A stretch of 64,000 bases of DNA from an uncultured Eubacteriales bacterium (GTDB lineage: Bacteria > Bacillota > Clostridia > Oscillospirales > Acutalibacteraceae), in contig CASFBL010000001.1 in NCBI GenBank assembly GCA_949292775.1, positions 124,001 to 188,000 of the forward strand. The letters run 5' to 3'. Each line of letters starts with the position of its first letter. Position 1 is the first letter of the stretch. Made by a program: the position numbers and the translations under genes. Shown piece by piece: positions 17,831 through 25,287 of the stretch. Below the pieces are notes generated by a model that ran no database searches, was not told the DNA's origin, and saw nothing but the letters and a program-made list of their open reading frames with translations.

Positions 17831-19009
17831 ATGACAAAAGCAAAAAAAGCGATTAGCGTCGTTTTGGCTGTTGTTATGATTGCGGGATTGTTTGCGTTCG
17901 GCGCTTTTGCGGCGGATCAGAATGCAACAATCGCAGTTTCCGCCAGCGAGTCACAGGTCGATGTCGGTGCTACCGTTACAGTGACCGTTGCTGCTACAAC
18001 TGATTATTTTGCAGCGGCAGCTTCTGTCCCGGTTTATTACGATGCGGCTGCGTTTGAACTCGTTCCGGATTCTGTTACGCCCAGCACTGACCTTTACGGT
18101 GCGGGCTATACCGATACAGCAATCAACACAGCAGAAGCTGGTTGTGTAATGGTCGCTTTCATTCCGAAAGCAGACGGCACAGCAAAACAGCTGAGCAATA
18201 CGACTTTGTTCACCTTCCAGCTCAAGGCGAAAGCAGATGCAGCAGCTTCTGCAATCACCACCAAAGCGGAAGATCAGAAAACGGCTACCAACATCGGCGG
18301 CAAGCTGTATTTGGGCGCCTATTCTACTGAAGATGTCAATACTGCTGAAGTAACAACTGTCGGTCAGAAATTCACCCTGACCAATGCTACTGTTACAGTT
18401 GGCAGCGGTGCTGCTGAACCCAACACCCTTGCCATTAAAGATGCATTTGCAGGAAAAGAATCTGTGTATATTGATAAGGATATCATTGGCATGATTACCG
18501 CTGATGACTGGTATCCAGTTTTAGCTGATGCTGTTGATAGCACTGCTACAGGTCTGGTCTACGGTATTGACACCATTGGTTATGATGATGTTTTTGCGTC
18601 TGATTCCTATCCTACATTAGAAGATGCCCTGACAACAACTTTGGGCGATGAATATTTAAGAATTACTACTGTTGATGCAGCTGGTGGATATGCTTCAACT
18701 GGTGCAAAGATTGAAGTTTTAGATGCCAATAAATCAACCGTTCTTGAAACCTATTATTTTGTTTATTTTGGTGACATAAACGGTGATGCATATGTAGATG
18801 GCGTTGATGCTTCTGAAGTAGCAAAGTGGGACTATTATCAAGATAGCCTTTCAACAGTTGCTGCAGTTGTAGCATCTGATTACAACGGCGATTCTTATAT
18901 GGATGGTTTGGACTTTTCAGTGTTAGCTGAAGTAGACTACAATCAGGAAAATTATCCCACACAGGCAGAGCTCGCAGCTGGATTTCATGCTAGTGCACAC
19001 GGTATGTGA
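17831..19009 (+). CDS. Secreted cohesin-like plus X-module/dockerin protein
   Basis: The 392-residue protein has a signal peptide (about residues 1-28, ending AFAA). A cohesin-like beta domain follows (about 30-195), with the typical opening V.VGATVTVTV and the YYDAAAFE strand. About 205-310 is an X-module-like domain related to that of the giant protein upstream. The C-terminus (about 311-375) is dockerin-like, with loops DINGDAYVDGVD and DYNGDSYMDGLD. Having a cohesin-like and a dockerin-like domain in one chain would allow it to act as an adaptor. From about 18430 the base composition becomes more AT-rich than the first 600 bases. First gene of an operon with the next three. Confidence 0.75.
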   Translation: MTKAKKAISVVLAVVMIAGLFAFGAFAADQNATIAVSASESQVDVGATVTVTVAATTDYFAAAASVPVYYDAAAFELVPDSVTPSTDLYGAGYTDTAINTAEAGCVMVAFIPKADGTAKQLSNTTLFTFQLKAKADAAASAITTKAEDQKTATNIGGKLYLGAYSTEDVNTAEVTTVGQKFTLTNATVTVGSGAAEPNTLAIKDAFAGKESVYIDKDIIGMITADDWYPVLADAVDSTATGLVYGIDTIGYDDVFASDSYPTLEDALTTTLGDEYLRITTVDAAGGYASTGAKIEVLDANKSTVLETYYFVYFGDINGDAYVDGVDASEVAKWDYYQDSLSTVAAVVASDYNGDSYMDGLDFSVLAEVDYNQENYPTQAELAAGFHASAHGM

Positions 19010-19038
19010 TTTTATACATTAAAAGGAGATTACGAAAA

Positions 19039-20223
19039 ATGCGATTTTCTAAAAGATCAATTAGCTTTGTTCTTGCAGTCGTAATGCTCATTTCTGTTTT
19101 TTCCTTCGCAGTATCTGCAGGTGCTCCTGATTTAAGCACTTCAGAAACGGCGAGAGTTGGTGTTTCGTTTGAATATTTACATGAAGATGGCACTCCCGTT
19201 ACTTCGGTAAAACCGGGCGAAATTATCACTGTAAATATTTATGCTACTTCGAAAACAGATAATGATGCATTAACAAAAGCGGCTTTTTGTGTATTCTTTG
19301 ATAGTTCGGTTTATTCTTGGATTGAAGGTTCTAGAGAGTTTATCGGACCTAAAAACTATATTAGTACAGCATCGAATGTTAGTGTTATTCAAGCCGGCAC
19401 CACGGTTTACAATAATATGGCTGCCAAAATGACCGAAGAAGATAAAGCACATGGTTGGGACTCTGCGCTTTATATTCAAGCTTTAGTTGACGGTACTGTG
19501 CCGGATGAGTATTATGTTAAAGAAAACTCCGACAAGATTTTTTGCACGGCCAAATTAAAGGTTGCTGATGATGTCGAGCCGGGCACGAAAGCAGATTTAG
19601 GCGCACCTGAATGTTCAATTTACGCGTCCAAGCGCGGTGCGAACTATAATTATGTTCAAACTATTGCTGCAACTGCTCCCACCAACACTAATTTGGTTTT
19701 GGGTGAGTTTACCGTACCGCTTACCGTCGCTTCTGAGGAGCCCGCAGGTCCCGCAGTTACCAAGACTCAGGCTGAAGTTAAGATGGTTCTGAATGCTGAA
19801 AAGAACGCTGTTGATTTCTCGGCAGATAAAGCATTCCAGTTCCGTGTTATCTCCTCCATCTCTGAAGATGACTGGAACACTTACTTCAACGGCGACGGCT
19901 CCAACATTGAATCTGTTGGTTTCGTAGCTTACAAGGGCGACGGCGCGTTTGATATGGAAACCGCGAAATCTGTCGCAATGGGCAGTTCTGCTGCCGACTA
20001 TCAGGCTGCAAAGACCGACTACATCCAGAAGGTAGACGGCCAGCCCGCGAACTTCGGTGCTCGCATCGACTTCACAGCGCGTGAAAATGTCAAGGATGTT
20101 ACCTACATTGCATTTGTTCAGTATGACACTGATCAATTTGCATTCTACGACACTTCCTTTGATGCTGATCTCAATTCAAATTATGACATGCTTGTTTCGC
20201 AATACGCTGGTTTTATCGGCTGA
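19039..20223 (+). CDS. Secreted cohesin-like surface protein
   Basis: The 394-residue protein has a signal peptide (about residues 1-27, VLAVVMLISVFSFAVSAGA). A cohesin-like domain with V.PGEIITVNIYA and the FFDSSVYSW strand covers about 35-230. A second, unrecognised beta-rich domain is at about 245-390 (region beginning TKTQAEVKMVLNAE). No dockerin or wall anchor is seen. The frame is open upstream to 19006, but ATG 19039 with AAGGAG 12 bases before it begins an excellent signal peptide, so it is the start; it lies 29 bases after the previous stop. The first 690 bases are AT-rich and the last third returns to the GC-richer codon use of the giant protein. Partner unknown. Confidence 0.72.
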   Translation: MRFSKRSISFVLAVVMLISVFSFAVSAGAPDLSTSETARVGVSFEYLHEDGTPVTSVKPGEIITVNIYATSKTDNDALTKAAFCVFFDSSVYSWIEGSREFIGPKNYISTASNVSVIQAGTTVYNNMAAKMTEEDKAHGWDSALYIQALVDGTVPDEYYVKENSDKIFCTAKLKVADDVEPGTKADLGAPECSIYASKRGANYNYVQTIAATAPTNTNLVLGEFTVPLTVASEEPAGPAVTKTQAEVKMVLNAEKNAVDFSADKAFQFRVISSISEDDWNTYFNGDGSNIESVGFVAYKGDGAFDMETAKSVAMGSSAADYQAAKTDYIQKVDGQPANFGARIDFTARENVKDVTYIAFVQYDTDQFAFYDTSFDADLNSNYDMLVSQYAGFIG

Positions 20224-20241
20224 TTTCGAAACGGTTAAGAA

Positions 20242-20373
20242 ATGATTATGCAAAGCAAACAATATGCTGCACCTGATTTTGAGTTTACAGCATTTGAGCA
20301 AGTGGACACAGTAGCAATTAATGTTTCTGAACATCCGGTAACAGACGATGATGATGCAGTAATTGTTTGGTGA
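20242..20373 (+). CDS. Small peptide 1 of a related pair (candidate RiPP-like or surface peptide)
   Basis: A 43-codon frame 18 bases after the surface protein gene. The product begins MIMQSKQYAAPDFEF and ends in an acidic tail DDDDAVIVW. Its N-terminal half aligns with the next small frame: K-Q-Y..PDF followed by matching acidic, aliphatic and aromatic positions, a shared Asp and a shared Ile. The ribosome-binding site is weak (an in-frame ATG at 20248 is the alternative start), so translational coupling to the upstream gene is likely. No signal peptide or membrane helix. Conservation with the neighbour is the main evidence that it is real. Function unknown. Confidence 0.55.
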   Translation: MIMQSKQYAAPDFEFTAFEQVDTVAINVSEHPVTDDDDAVIVW

Positions 20374-20410
20374 CGCAATTTTGATATAATTTGAAAGGAG
20401 AACACTTCAG

Positions 20411-20536
20411 ATGAAACAAGTGTACACAACACCCGATTTTGATGTTTCACTCTATGATGTTGAAGATATTATCACAATTTCCATCGGCGGCGGCCCTGTT
20501 GAGGGCGGCGACGAGGGCTGGATGCCCATCGGCTAA
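20411..20536 (+). CDS. Small peptide 2 of a related pair (candidate RiPP-like or surface peptide)
   Basis: A 41-codon frame with a strong AAAGGAG Shine-Dalgarno 10 bases before its ATG, directly followed by an intrinsic terminator. The product begins MKQVYTTPDFDVSLYD, continues VEDIITIS and ends in a glycine-rich acidic tail with GGG, GGDEG and WMPIG. The pattern K.Y..P.F.V..(Y/F)..EDIIT.S recalls short, poorly annotated peptides I have seen in gut Clostridia; that is memory, not a search result. A conserved N-terminal half and variable C-terminal tail is the layout of a leader plus core in ribosomal peptides, but no modifying enzyme or exporter is adjacent. It is the last gene of the operon. 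Confidence 0.65.
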   Translation: MKQVYTTPDFDVSLYDVEDIITISIGGGPVEGGDEGWMPIG

Positions 20537-20587
20537 GTTGTGATAATTGCACATCGGTGCAGACACACTGGGTATATTAAAAACACG

Positions 20588-20622
20588 GCAAGGCAGAGTT
20601 TTACACTCTGCCTTGTTTTTTT
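20588..20622 (+). terminator. Intrinsic terminator of the surface/small-peptide operon
   Basis: A perfect 10-base-pair stem, CAAGGCAGAG (20589-20598) with CTCTGCCTTG (20606-20615), is followed by seven T residues. Confidence 0.9.
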
Positions 20623-20642
20623 GTGCCGCCGGGCACACCGAA
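20622..20642 (+). repeat. 21-base direct repeat, copy 1
   Basis: TGTGCCGCCGGGCACACCGA plus one A, identical to 24000-24020. It contains a small palindrome (GTGCC-GCCG-GGCAC). This copy is intergenic, directly after the terminator and about 270 bases before the response regulator gene. Confidence 0.8.
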
Positions 20643-20872
20643 CACGAGAAGACAGCGAGAGGGCGCAAACAGCATACAATCCTGACAAAAAACATATCGC
20701 AAGGTAAGGCGCAATCAGACTTGCTATGCGCATTCGCTGCACGCCGGCGTGTGCGCGCTGTTAGAAAATTGTAACTTTTTTGCGGCTTGTTTTGTTAGAA
20801 ATATTTGTTATACCTAAATACGGGAGAAAACGCAGTGAAAAGCAAGAAAGGCTTTTCGTTTGCCTGAAAATC

Positions 20873-20881
20873 TGTTATGAT
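20873..20881 (+). promoter_or_regulatory. Probable extended -10 promoter of the two-component operon
   Basis: TGT-TATGAT at 20873-20881 is an extended -10 element with no good -35 at the right distance. A GAAAAGC/GCTTTTC hairpin sits just upstream (about 20837-20857) and may be an operator. The wider gap 20643-20836 holds no recognisable gene. Confidence 0.5.
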
Positions 20882-20915
20882 AGAAAAAGAATATTCCAAA
20901 TAAAGAGGGGAAAGT

Positions 20916-21605
20916 ATGTATACCGTTTTAATTTGTGATGACGACAAAGCGATTTTGGATTCCTTGGAGATTTATCTCCATTTGGAAGGTTACGAAGTAA
21001 TCAAAGCGGAAAACGGCGAGCAGGCGCTGAAAGCTGCGCAAAGCAATGAAATCCATTGCATTGTTTTGGATATTATGATGCCCGGCATGGACGGCCTGAA
21101 TGCCACACTGAAACTGCGTGAAACCAAAAATATCCCGATCATTCTGCTTTCGGCAAAAAGTGAGGATACCGACAAAATCACCGGGCTTTCTTTCGGTGCA
21201 GATGATTATGTCACCAAACCGTTTAATCCGCTGGAATTGATGGCGCGCGTAAAATCGCAAATCCGCCGCTATGTTTCGCTCGGCAGCATGGAGATGCGCG
21301 AAAATGTGCTGACAACCGGCGGACTGACGCTTGACCCCGACTCTAAAGAGGTCACACTCGACGGCGAGCCTGTGCGCCTGACAGCAACGGAATACGGCAT
21401 TTTGGAGTTGCTGATGCGCAACATGGGTCGTGTGCTTTCCACCAATCAGATTTACGAAGCCGTGTGGAACGAGCCTGCGTTTTCCACCGAAAAGACCGTT
21501 ACGGTCCACATTCGCCGAATCCGCGAGAAAATCGAAATCAATCCGAAAGAGCCGAAATATTTGAAAGTGGTGTGGGGCATTGGATACAAAATTGAAAAGT
21601 ATTAA
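20916..21605 (+). CDS. OmpR/PhoB-family response regulator
   Basis: The 229-residue protein has a receiver domain (about 1-118) with acidic pocket CDDD (8-10), phospho-acceptor Asp52 in VLDIMMPGMDG and the conserved Lys in YVTKPFNP. A winged-helix DNA-binding domain follows (about 130-229, TVTVHIRRIREKIE recognition region). It should bind promoter DNA when phosphorylated by the sensor kinase encoded next, whose start overlaps its end by 26 bases. Shine-Dalgarno GAGGGGAAAG. Targets are not evident; the surface operon immediately upstream is the nearest candidate. Confidence 0.95.
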   Translation: MYTVLICDDDKAILDSLEIYLHLEGYEVIKAENGEQALKAAQSNEIHCIVLDIMMPGMDGLNATLKLRETKNIPIILLSAKSEDTDKITGLSFGADDYVTKPFNPLELMARVKSQIRRYVSLGSMEMRENVLTTGGLTLDPDSKEVTLDGEPVRLTATEYGILELLMRNMGRVLSTNQIYEAVWNEPAFSTEKTVTVHIRRIREKIEINPKEPKYLKVVWGIGYKIEKY

Positions 21606-24033
21606 ATACAGCTACGGTTTAAAAACAGTTGCGTTTATTTTGGCGGTTGTCTGTGTGTTTTCCGCGGCGTGGTATGCACAGCTCATCGTGCAGACGCTTG
21701 ACAGTTACGGCTGGCAGCAGGGCATCAGTGCCGATGATTTATCCTTTACAGACTCAACCTTGTTTGAGCAGCAGGCCACCTCAACTCTGCATGACCTGAG
21801 CACGGCTTTTATTGATAATGACTGGGAGCGCGACATCCTGCCGACATATGATTCGTTGGAAGAAGAACAGGCATATGTGCTCAAACAGTTCCACGAATTT
21901 CAAAAAGACATTTACGCGAGATATGGAACCATGAGCAGCGACTACACGGCGGAAGATTACGATTATCCGGAAGAAACGATAGTTTATGGGGATGAAACCA
22001 CCAGCAGCATTTATTCCGCAGATGAATTGGGCAGCTTTTCAGGGAGTTTCCACTTTAACAGTATGGATGCGGGCGAATTTGTGCTGTATTCAGACCAAAG
22101 CGACCAAGAAGTCCGTGAAATCGTGCAAGAATTATATACAAGCACGCTCGCAAGCTACAAACGACGGTTTGAATCTTCCGTTCTGCAAGCACAGCAGGCG
22201 CTCAGCAAGCTGAAAAATGTGCAATATTATTTATATAATACAAACACCGGCGAAGTCATTACCAATATGCCGGCAGAAGTCACGGCAGAAAACTTTAGAG
22301 AATATTTAAACAGCTCCGACTGGTATTTTGGCTACACCTGTGACAAAGGCTTGACGCTTTACTCCGACTCGCTGAACATCGACACATTTTATCAGGGGAA
22401 CTACGCGATTCCCTTTGCTGACTTGTTGAACAGCGGCTTCAGCGACAAAGGCTACGATGTTTATTTCAACATTCCCATGCCGCTTGAGCGCGGCGACAGC
22501 TTTGCCGACGCACAGGAGGCATTCCTGACCGGTGCTTCACAAATTCGGGCGCACTGCCTCGCCACGGTCGCCCTGTTGATCGCCGCCGCTCTGCTTTCGC
22601 TCTATCTTGTGCTGGTCACTGGTCATGTGCGCGGCAGAGAGGGCATTTGCCTCGCGCCCGGTGATAAAATGCCGAACGATCTGCATTTTGTGTTAAGCTG
22701 GGGCCTCGGCATTGCCGCGGGAACGGGGGCGGTTGCCGCCTGTGCCGATCAGATGTCGTCCGGCACGGATGAAATTTTCTTCCCGGCAATCGGCGCGCTG
22801 CTTTCAGCGGTCGTTTACATGCTCTTTATCGAGTGGATAAACTCGGTTGCCAAAGGCTATAAGGCGGGCAGGCCGTATTTCCGTTCCACCCTTATAGCAA
22901 AACTGTTTATGGCATGGCACCGGGGAAACAAAAAGTTTTTCGGGGCGCTTCGCCGGGTTTATTTGACGCGGCTTACCTCGCTTTCTAAAAAAGTACGGTG
23001 GTTTGCAATTTTCTATCTTGCCGTGAACGGCGTGCTTGCACTGTTTACATTTGAGCGAATCGGCATTGCGCTGTTCTTCTTGGTTTTGTTTAACGCGGTG
23101 TGTCTGATATTAGCTTGGCGCTATGTAATTGCGCTTGATAAAATCATCACCGCGGCCCAAAAGGAACGCGACGGGGAACCCGCACCGCTTTTATATGCGG
23201 AAAACATGCCGCAGCCTTTGCGCTCGCTTGCAGAAAACTTCTGCGCGACGCAGGAAACGAAAGAGGCGGCAATCGAAGAAGCACTCAAGGGCGAACGCAT
23301 GAAAACCGAGCTGATCACCAATGTTTCCCACGACCTGAAAACGCCACTGACCTCCATCATTTCTTATGTAGATTTGCTGGGAAAATGCGATATTCAGGAC
23401 GAGACCGCAAAAAATTACATTCGTGTATTAGACGAAAAATCCGGGCGTCTCAAACGGTTGATTGAAGATTTGGTCGAAGCCTCCAAGGTTTCCTCCGGCG
23501 CGGTAACGCTCAACAAAATGCGTGTGAACCTCTGCGAGCTTGCAACGCAGGCTGTCGGCGAAATGGAAGACAGTTTTTCGGCAAAACGGCTCGAAATTGT
23601 TTTGAGCATGCCCGAAAAGCCGCCGGTGATTTTTGCCGACAGTCAAAAGACCTGGCGCATCATTGACAATCTGCTGAACAATGCGCGCAAATATTCTTTA
23701 GAGGGCACGCGCGTCTATGTAGATGTGCGCGAAGAAAATGGTCAAGGCATTTTCTCTGTGAAAAATGTGTCTGCTGAAGCCCTGAATATTCCGCCCGAGG
23801 AACTGACACAGCGCTTCGTGCGCGGCGACCAGTCGCGAACCAACGAGGGCAGCGGGCTTGGGCTTTCCATTGCAAAAGACCTCTGCACATTGCAGGGCGG
23901 TGAGCTGGCATTGGAAATTGACGGTGACCTTTTCAAGGCAACGGTTAAACTGCCGAAGGCTTATGAGGGCGATTTCTCCAAAGAAACGCCGGTGCCGCCT
24001 GTGCCGCCGGGCACACCGAATGCGCGCAGTTAG
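21580..24033 (+). CDS. Membrane sensor histidine kinase with large extracytoplasmic domain
   Basis: An 817-residue histidine kinase. A first membrane helix (about 12-32) is followed by an extracytoplasmic region of roughly 290 residues. A block of about five membrane helices follows (starting about 324, 370, 405, 475 and 500). The catalytic core has the H-box NVSHDLKTPLTS (His about 584), N-box DNLLNNARKYS (about 695) and GSGLGLSIAK. The extended multi-helix membrane block is unusual for a simple EnvZ-type sensor. TTG 21580 or TTG 21592 are the only plausible starts and both lie inside the regulator gene, so translation is coupled. The last 12 codons contain one copy of the 21-base repeat. 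The signal is unknown. Confidence 0.9.
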   Translation: MDTKLKSIKYSYGLKTVAFILAVVCVFSAAWYAQLIVQTLDSYGWQQGISADDLSFTDSTLFEQQATSTLHDLSTAFIDNDWERDILPTYDSLEEEQAYVLKQFHEFQKDIYARYGTMSSDYTAEDYDYPEETIVYGDETTSSIYSADELGSFSGSFHFNSMDAGEFVLYSDQSDQEVREIVQELYTSTLASYKRRFESSVLQAQQALSKLKNVQYYLYNTNTGEVITNMPAEVTAENFREYLNSSDWYFGYTCDKGLTLYSDSLNIDTFYQGNYAIPFADLLNSGFSDKGYDVYFNIPMPLERGDSFADAQEAFLTGASQIRAHCLATVALLIAAALLSLYLVLVTGHVRGREGICLAPGDKMPNDLHFVLSWGLGIAAGTGAVAACADQMSSGTDEIFFPAIGALLSAVVYMLFIEWINSVAKGYKAGRPYFRSTLIAKLFMAWHRGNKKFFGALRRVYLTRLTSLSKKVRWFAIFYLAVNGVLALFTFERIGIALFFLVLFNAVCLILAWRYVIALDKIITAAQKERDGEPAPLLYAENMPQPLRSLAENFCATQETKEAAIEEALKGERMKTELITNVSHDLKTPLTSIISYVDLLGKCDIQDETAKNYIRVLDEKSGRLKRLIEDLVEASKVSSGAVTLNKMRVNLCELATQAVGEMEDSFSAKRLEIVLSMPEKPPVIFADSQKTWRIIDNLLNNARKYSLEGTRVYVDVREENGQGIFSVKNVSAEALNIPPEELTQRFVRGDQSRTNEGSGLGLSIAKDLCTLQGGELALEIDGDLFKATVKLPKAYEGDFSKETPVPPVPPGTPNARS
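24000..24020 (+). repeat. 21-base direct repeat, copy 2
   Basis: Identical to 20622-20642. This copy lies in the 3' end of the sensor kinase gene and encodes part of the PPGTPN tail, so the two copies bracket the two-component operon. Confidence 0.8.
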
Positions 24034-24178
24034 CGGGCGGAAGGCTTTCGCTATCTTGCCCGGTATCGTCTTTGTGCAAACAGCGAGCCGTTTGCTTGCC
24101 GCCGAACGCGTGAAGTTGGCTTGTGAAAACAATAAGTACAAAGCCCGACCGAAAACCCGCAAAAACAATATGATTAAA

Positions 24179-24339
24179 TGTAGGGGCGAGGTTCCACCCT
24201 CGCCCGTTTTTGTTTTACAACCAAACAGTTACCCACACGCCGTGAATCGCGCAGGCAGTGCGAGCATACCCAGACTTTCTTGTCCCGGAATCGACTGCGC
24301 GAATATCTTTGCGGGCGGCGGTGGAACGCCGCCCCTACA
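24179..24339. mobile_element. MITE-like element with hairpin-forming terminal inverted repeats
   Basis: A 161-base non-coding element with 28-base imperfect terminal inverted repeats (24179-24206 and 24312-24339); the outer 10 bases, TGTAGGGGCG and its complement, are perfect. Each repeat is itself a hairpin (GGGCGAG...CTCGCCC on the left, GGGCGGC...GCCGCCC on the right) with the same GTTCCACC loop. No transposase frame is present and no clear target duplication is seen. The surrounding gap 24034-24566 has no recognised gene; 24340-24566 is AT-rich toward the ribosomal promoter. Confidence 0.65.
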
Positions 24340-24566
24340 AAGCAGACTGTCGGTTGTGTGGTTTTGCGGACAGGGGAAGGCGAAAAGGGAAATGCAGCGT
24401 GCTGCACGCCGCGGATACACCTTTTGTCGGTAAAAATTTTCTGCTTCGACAAGCCGCGTAAACCACCATTTTTCACGCAAAAACACAATATCTTGTGCCG
24501 GGATTTTTCCACAAAACAAGTCGGAAAAATTTCGGCTTTTTTTACGAACTTTTTTTTCAAAAGTTG

Positions 24567-24595
24567 TTGCATTTTCATAAAGCATGTGGTAAAAT
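24567..24595 (+). promoter_or_regulatory. Probable promoter of the S10-spc-alpha operon
   Basis: TTGCAT (24567-24572), 17 bases, TAAAAT (24590-24595) with an extended TGN before the -10. It is the best promoter upstream of rpsJ and implies a leader of about 300 bases. Confidence 0.55.
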
Positions 24596-24601
24596 ACCAA
24601 A

Positions 24602-24904
24602 GCACGCGTGGAAAAGGGCGAGCCATGTCCTTTTTTAGGCGACTTGATATGCGATGATGCGGTAGGTGGCTGCACTCTGATGCAGGGAATTACCGCGGAG
24701 TATGTCCGATTACAAACCGGGCGACCCATACTGTTGAACTTTCCGGAAGCGTACCCCAACTGCGCGCCGAAGAGGGAAACTGTGCGCTTTTCTGTGCCGT
24801 CCGAAGAACTCCGGTTTTTCGGATTTTATAATCGAAAAGGTGGAAACACCCGGCAGGGTTGCAGAAAAGCATTTGCCCTAACTCAACAAGGAGGCAACAA
24901 AACA
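24602..24904 (+). promoter_or_regulatory. S10 operon leader
   Basis: About 300 untranslated bases precede rpsJ. A possible attenuator-like hairpin (TCCGAA at about 24800 with TTCGGA, then TTTTAT) lies in the middle. Ribosomal S10 operon leaders are often targets of feedback by L4 or another r-protein; whether this one is cannot be seen. The rpsJ frame is open through the leader without a stop but lacks protein-like character. Confidence 0.4.
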
Positions 24905-25222
24905 ATGGCAGCAGCAAAAGGCAAGAAGATTCGCATCAGACTCAAAGGCTATGATCACGACATCGTGGACAGAGCAGCGGAGAAAATCGTTGAAACCGCA
25001 AAGCGCACCGGCGCCCAGGTTTCCGGCCCCGTTCCGCTTCCCACAGAAAAAGAAGTCGTTACCATCCTTCGCGCTGTTCACAAGTACAAAGACAGCCGCG
25101 AGCAGTTTGAGCAGAGAACACACAAACGGCTCATCGACATTCTCAGACCTTCAAACAAGACCGTTGAAGCTCTGACCGGCCTTGAGCTTCCCGCAGGCGT
25201 AGACATCGAAATCAAGCTGTAA
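24905..25222 (+). CDS. rpsJ: 30S ribosomal protein S10
   Basis: The 105-residue protein begins [19 protein letters not shown] and has the S10 hallmarks GPVPLPT and [10 protein letters not shown]10 binds the 30S head and, in other bacteria, also pairs with NusB in antitermination. The frame continues upstream to 24608, but ATG 24905 follows AAGGAGGC at the right spacing and starts the conserved protein. First gene of the super-operon; neither tufA nor rpsG precedes it here. Confidence 0.97.
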   Translation: MAAAKGKKIRIRLKGYDHDIVDRAAEKIVETAKRTGAQVSGPVPLPTEKEVVTILRAVHKYKDSREQFEQRTHKRLIDILRPSNKTVEALTGLELPAGVDIEIKL

Positions 25223-25287
25223 TTTCGGTTTTGCGCTTACAGGTCATGTTGGCGAAAGCCAACCAATAACCAAAGGAGGAATAAAAA

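Noticed and set aside
20242-20536. A toxin-antitoxin pair made of the two small frames
   Set aside because: The two products resemble each other rather than a toxin and a DNA-binding antitoxin, and neither has a membrane helix or RNase-like motif.
24520-24545. A hairpin plus T run (GTCGGAAA...TTTCGGC, T7) as a terminator for the two-component operon
   Set aside because: The stem has a G-G mismatch close to the end and is about 490 bases from the kinase stop, so it is too weak to call.
24500-24560. AT-rich TTTTCCACA words suggesting DnaA boxes or an origin near 24.5 kb (also at 17.6 kb)
   Set aside because: Only single imperfect matches are present, without clusters or dnaA/dnaN genes.
24608-24904. 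An in-frame 99-codon upstream extension of rpsJ
   Set aside because: The conserved S10 protein begins at 24905 with an ideal Shine-Dalgarno; the extension is the operon leader and has no recognisable protein pattern.
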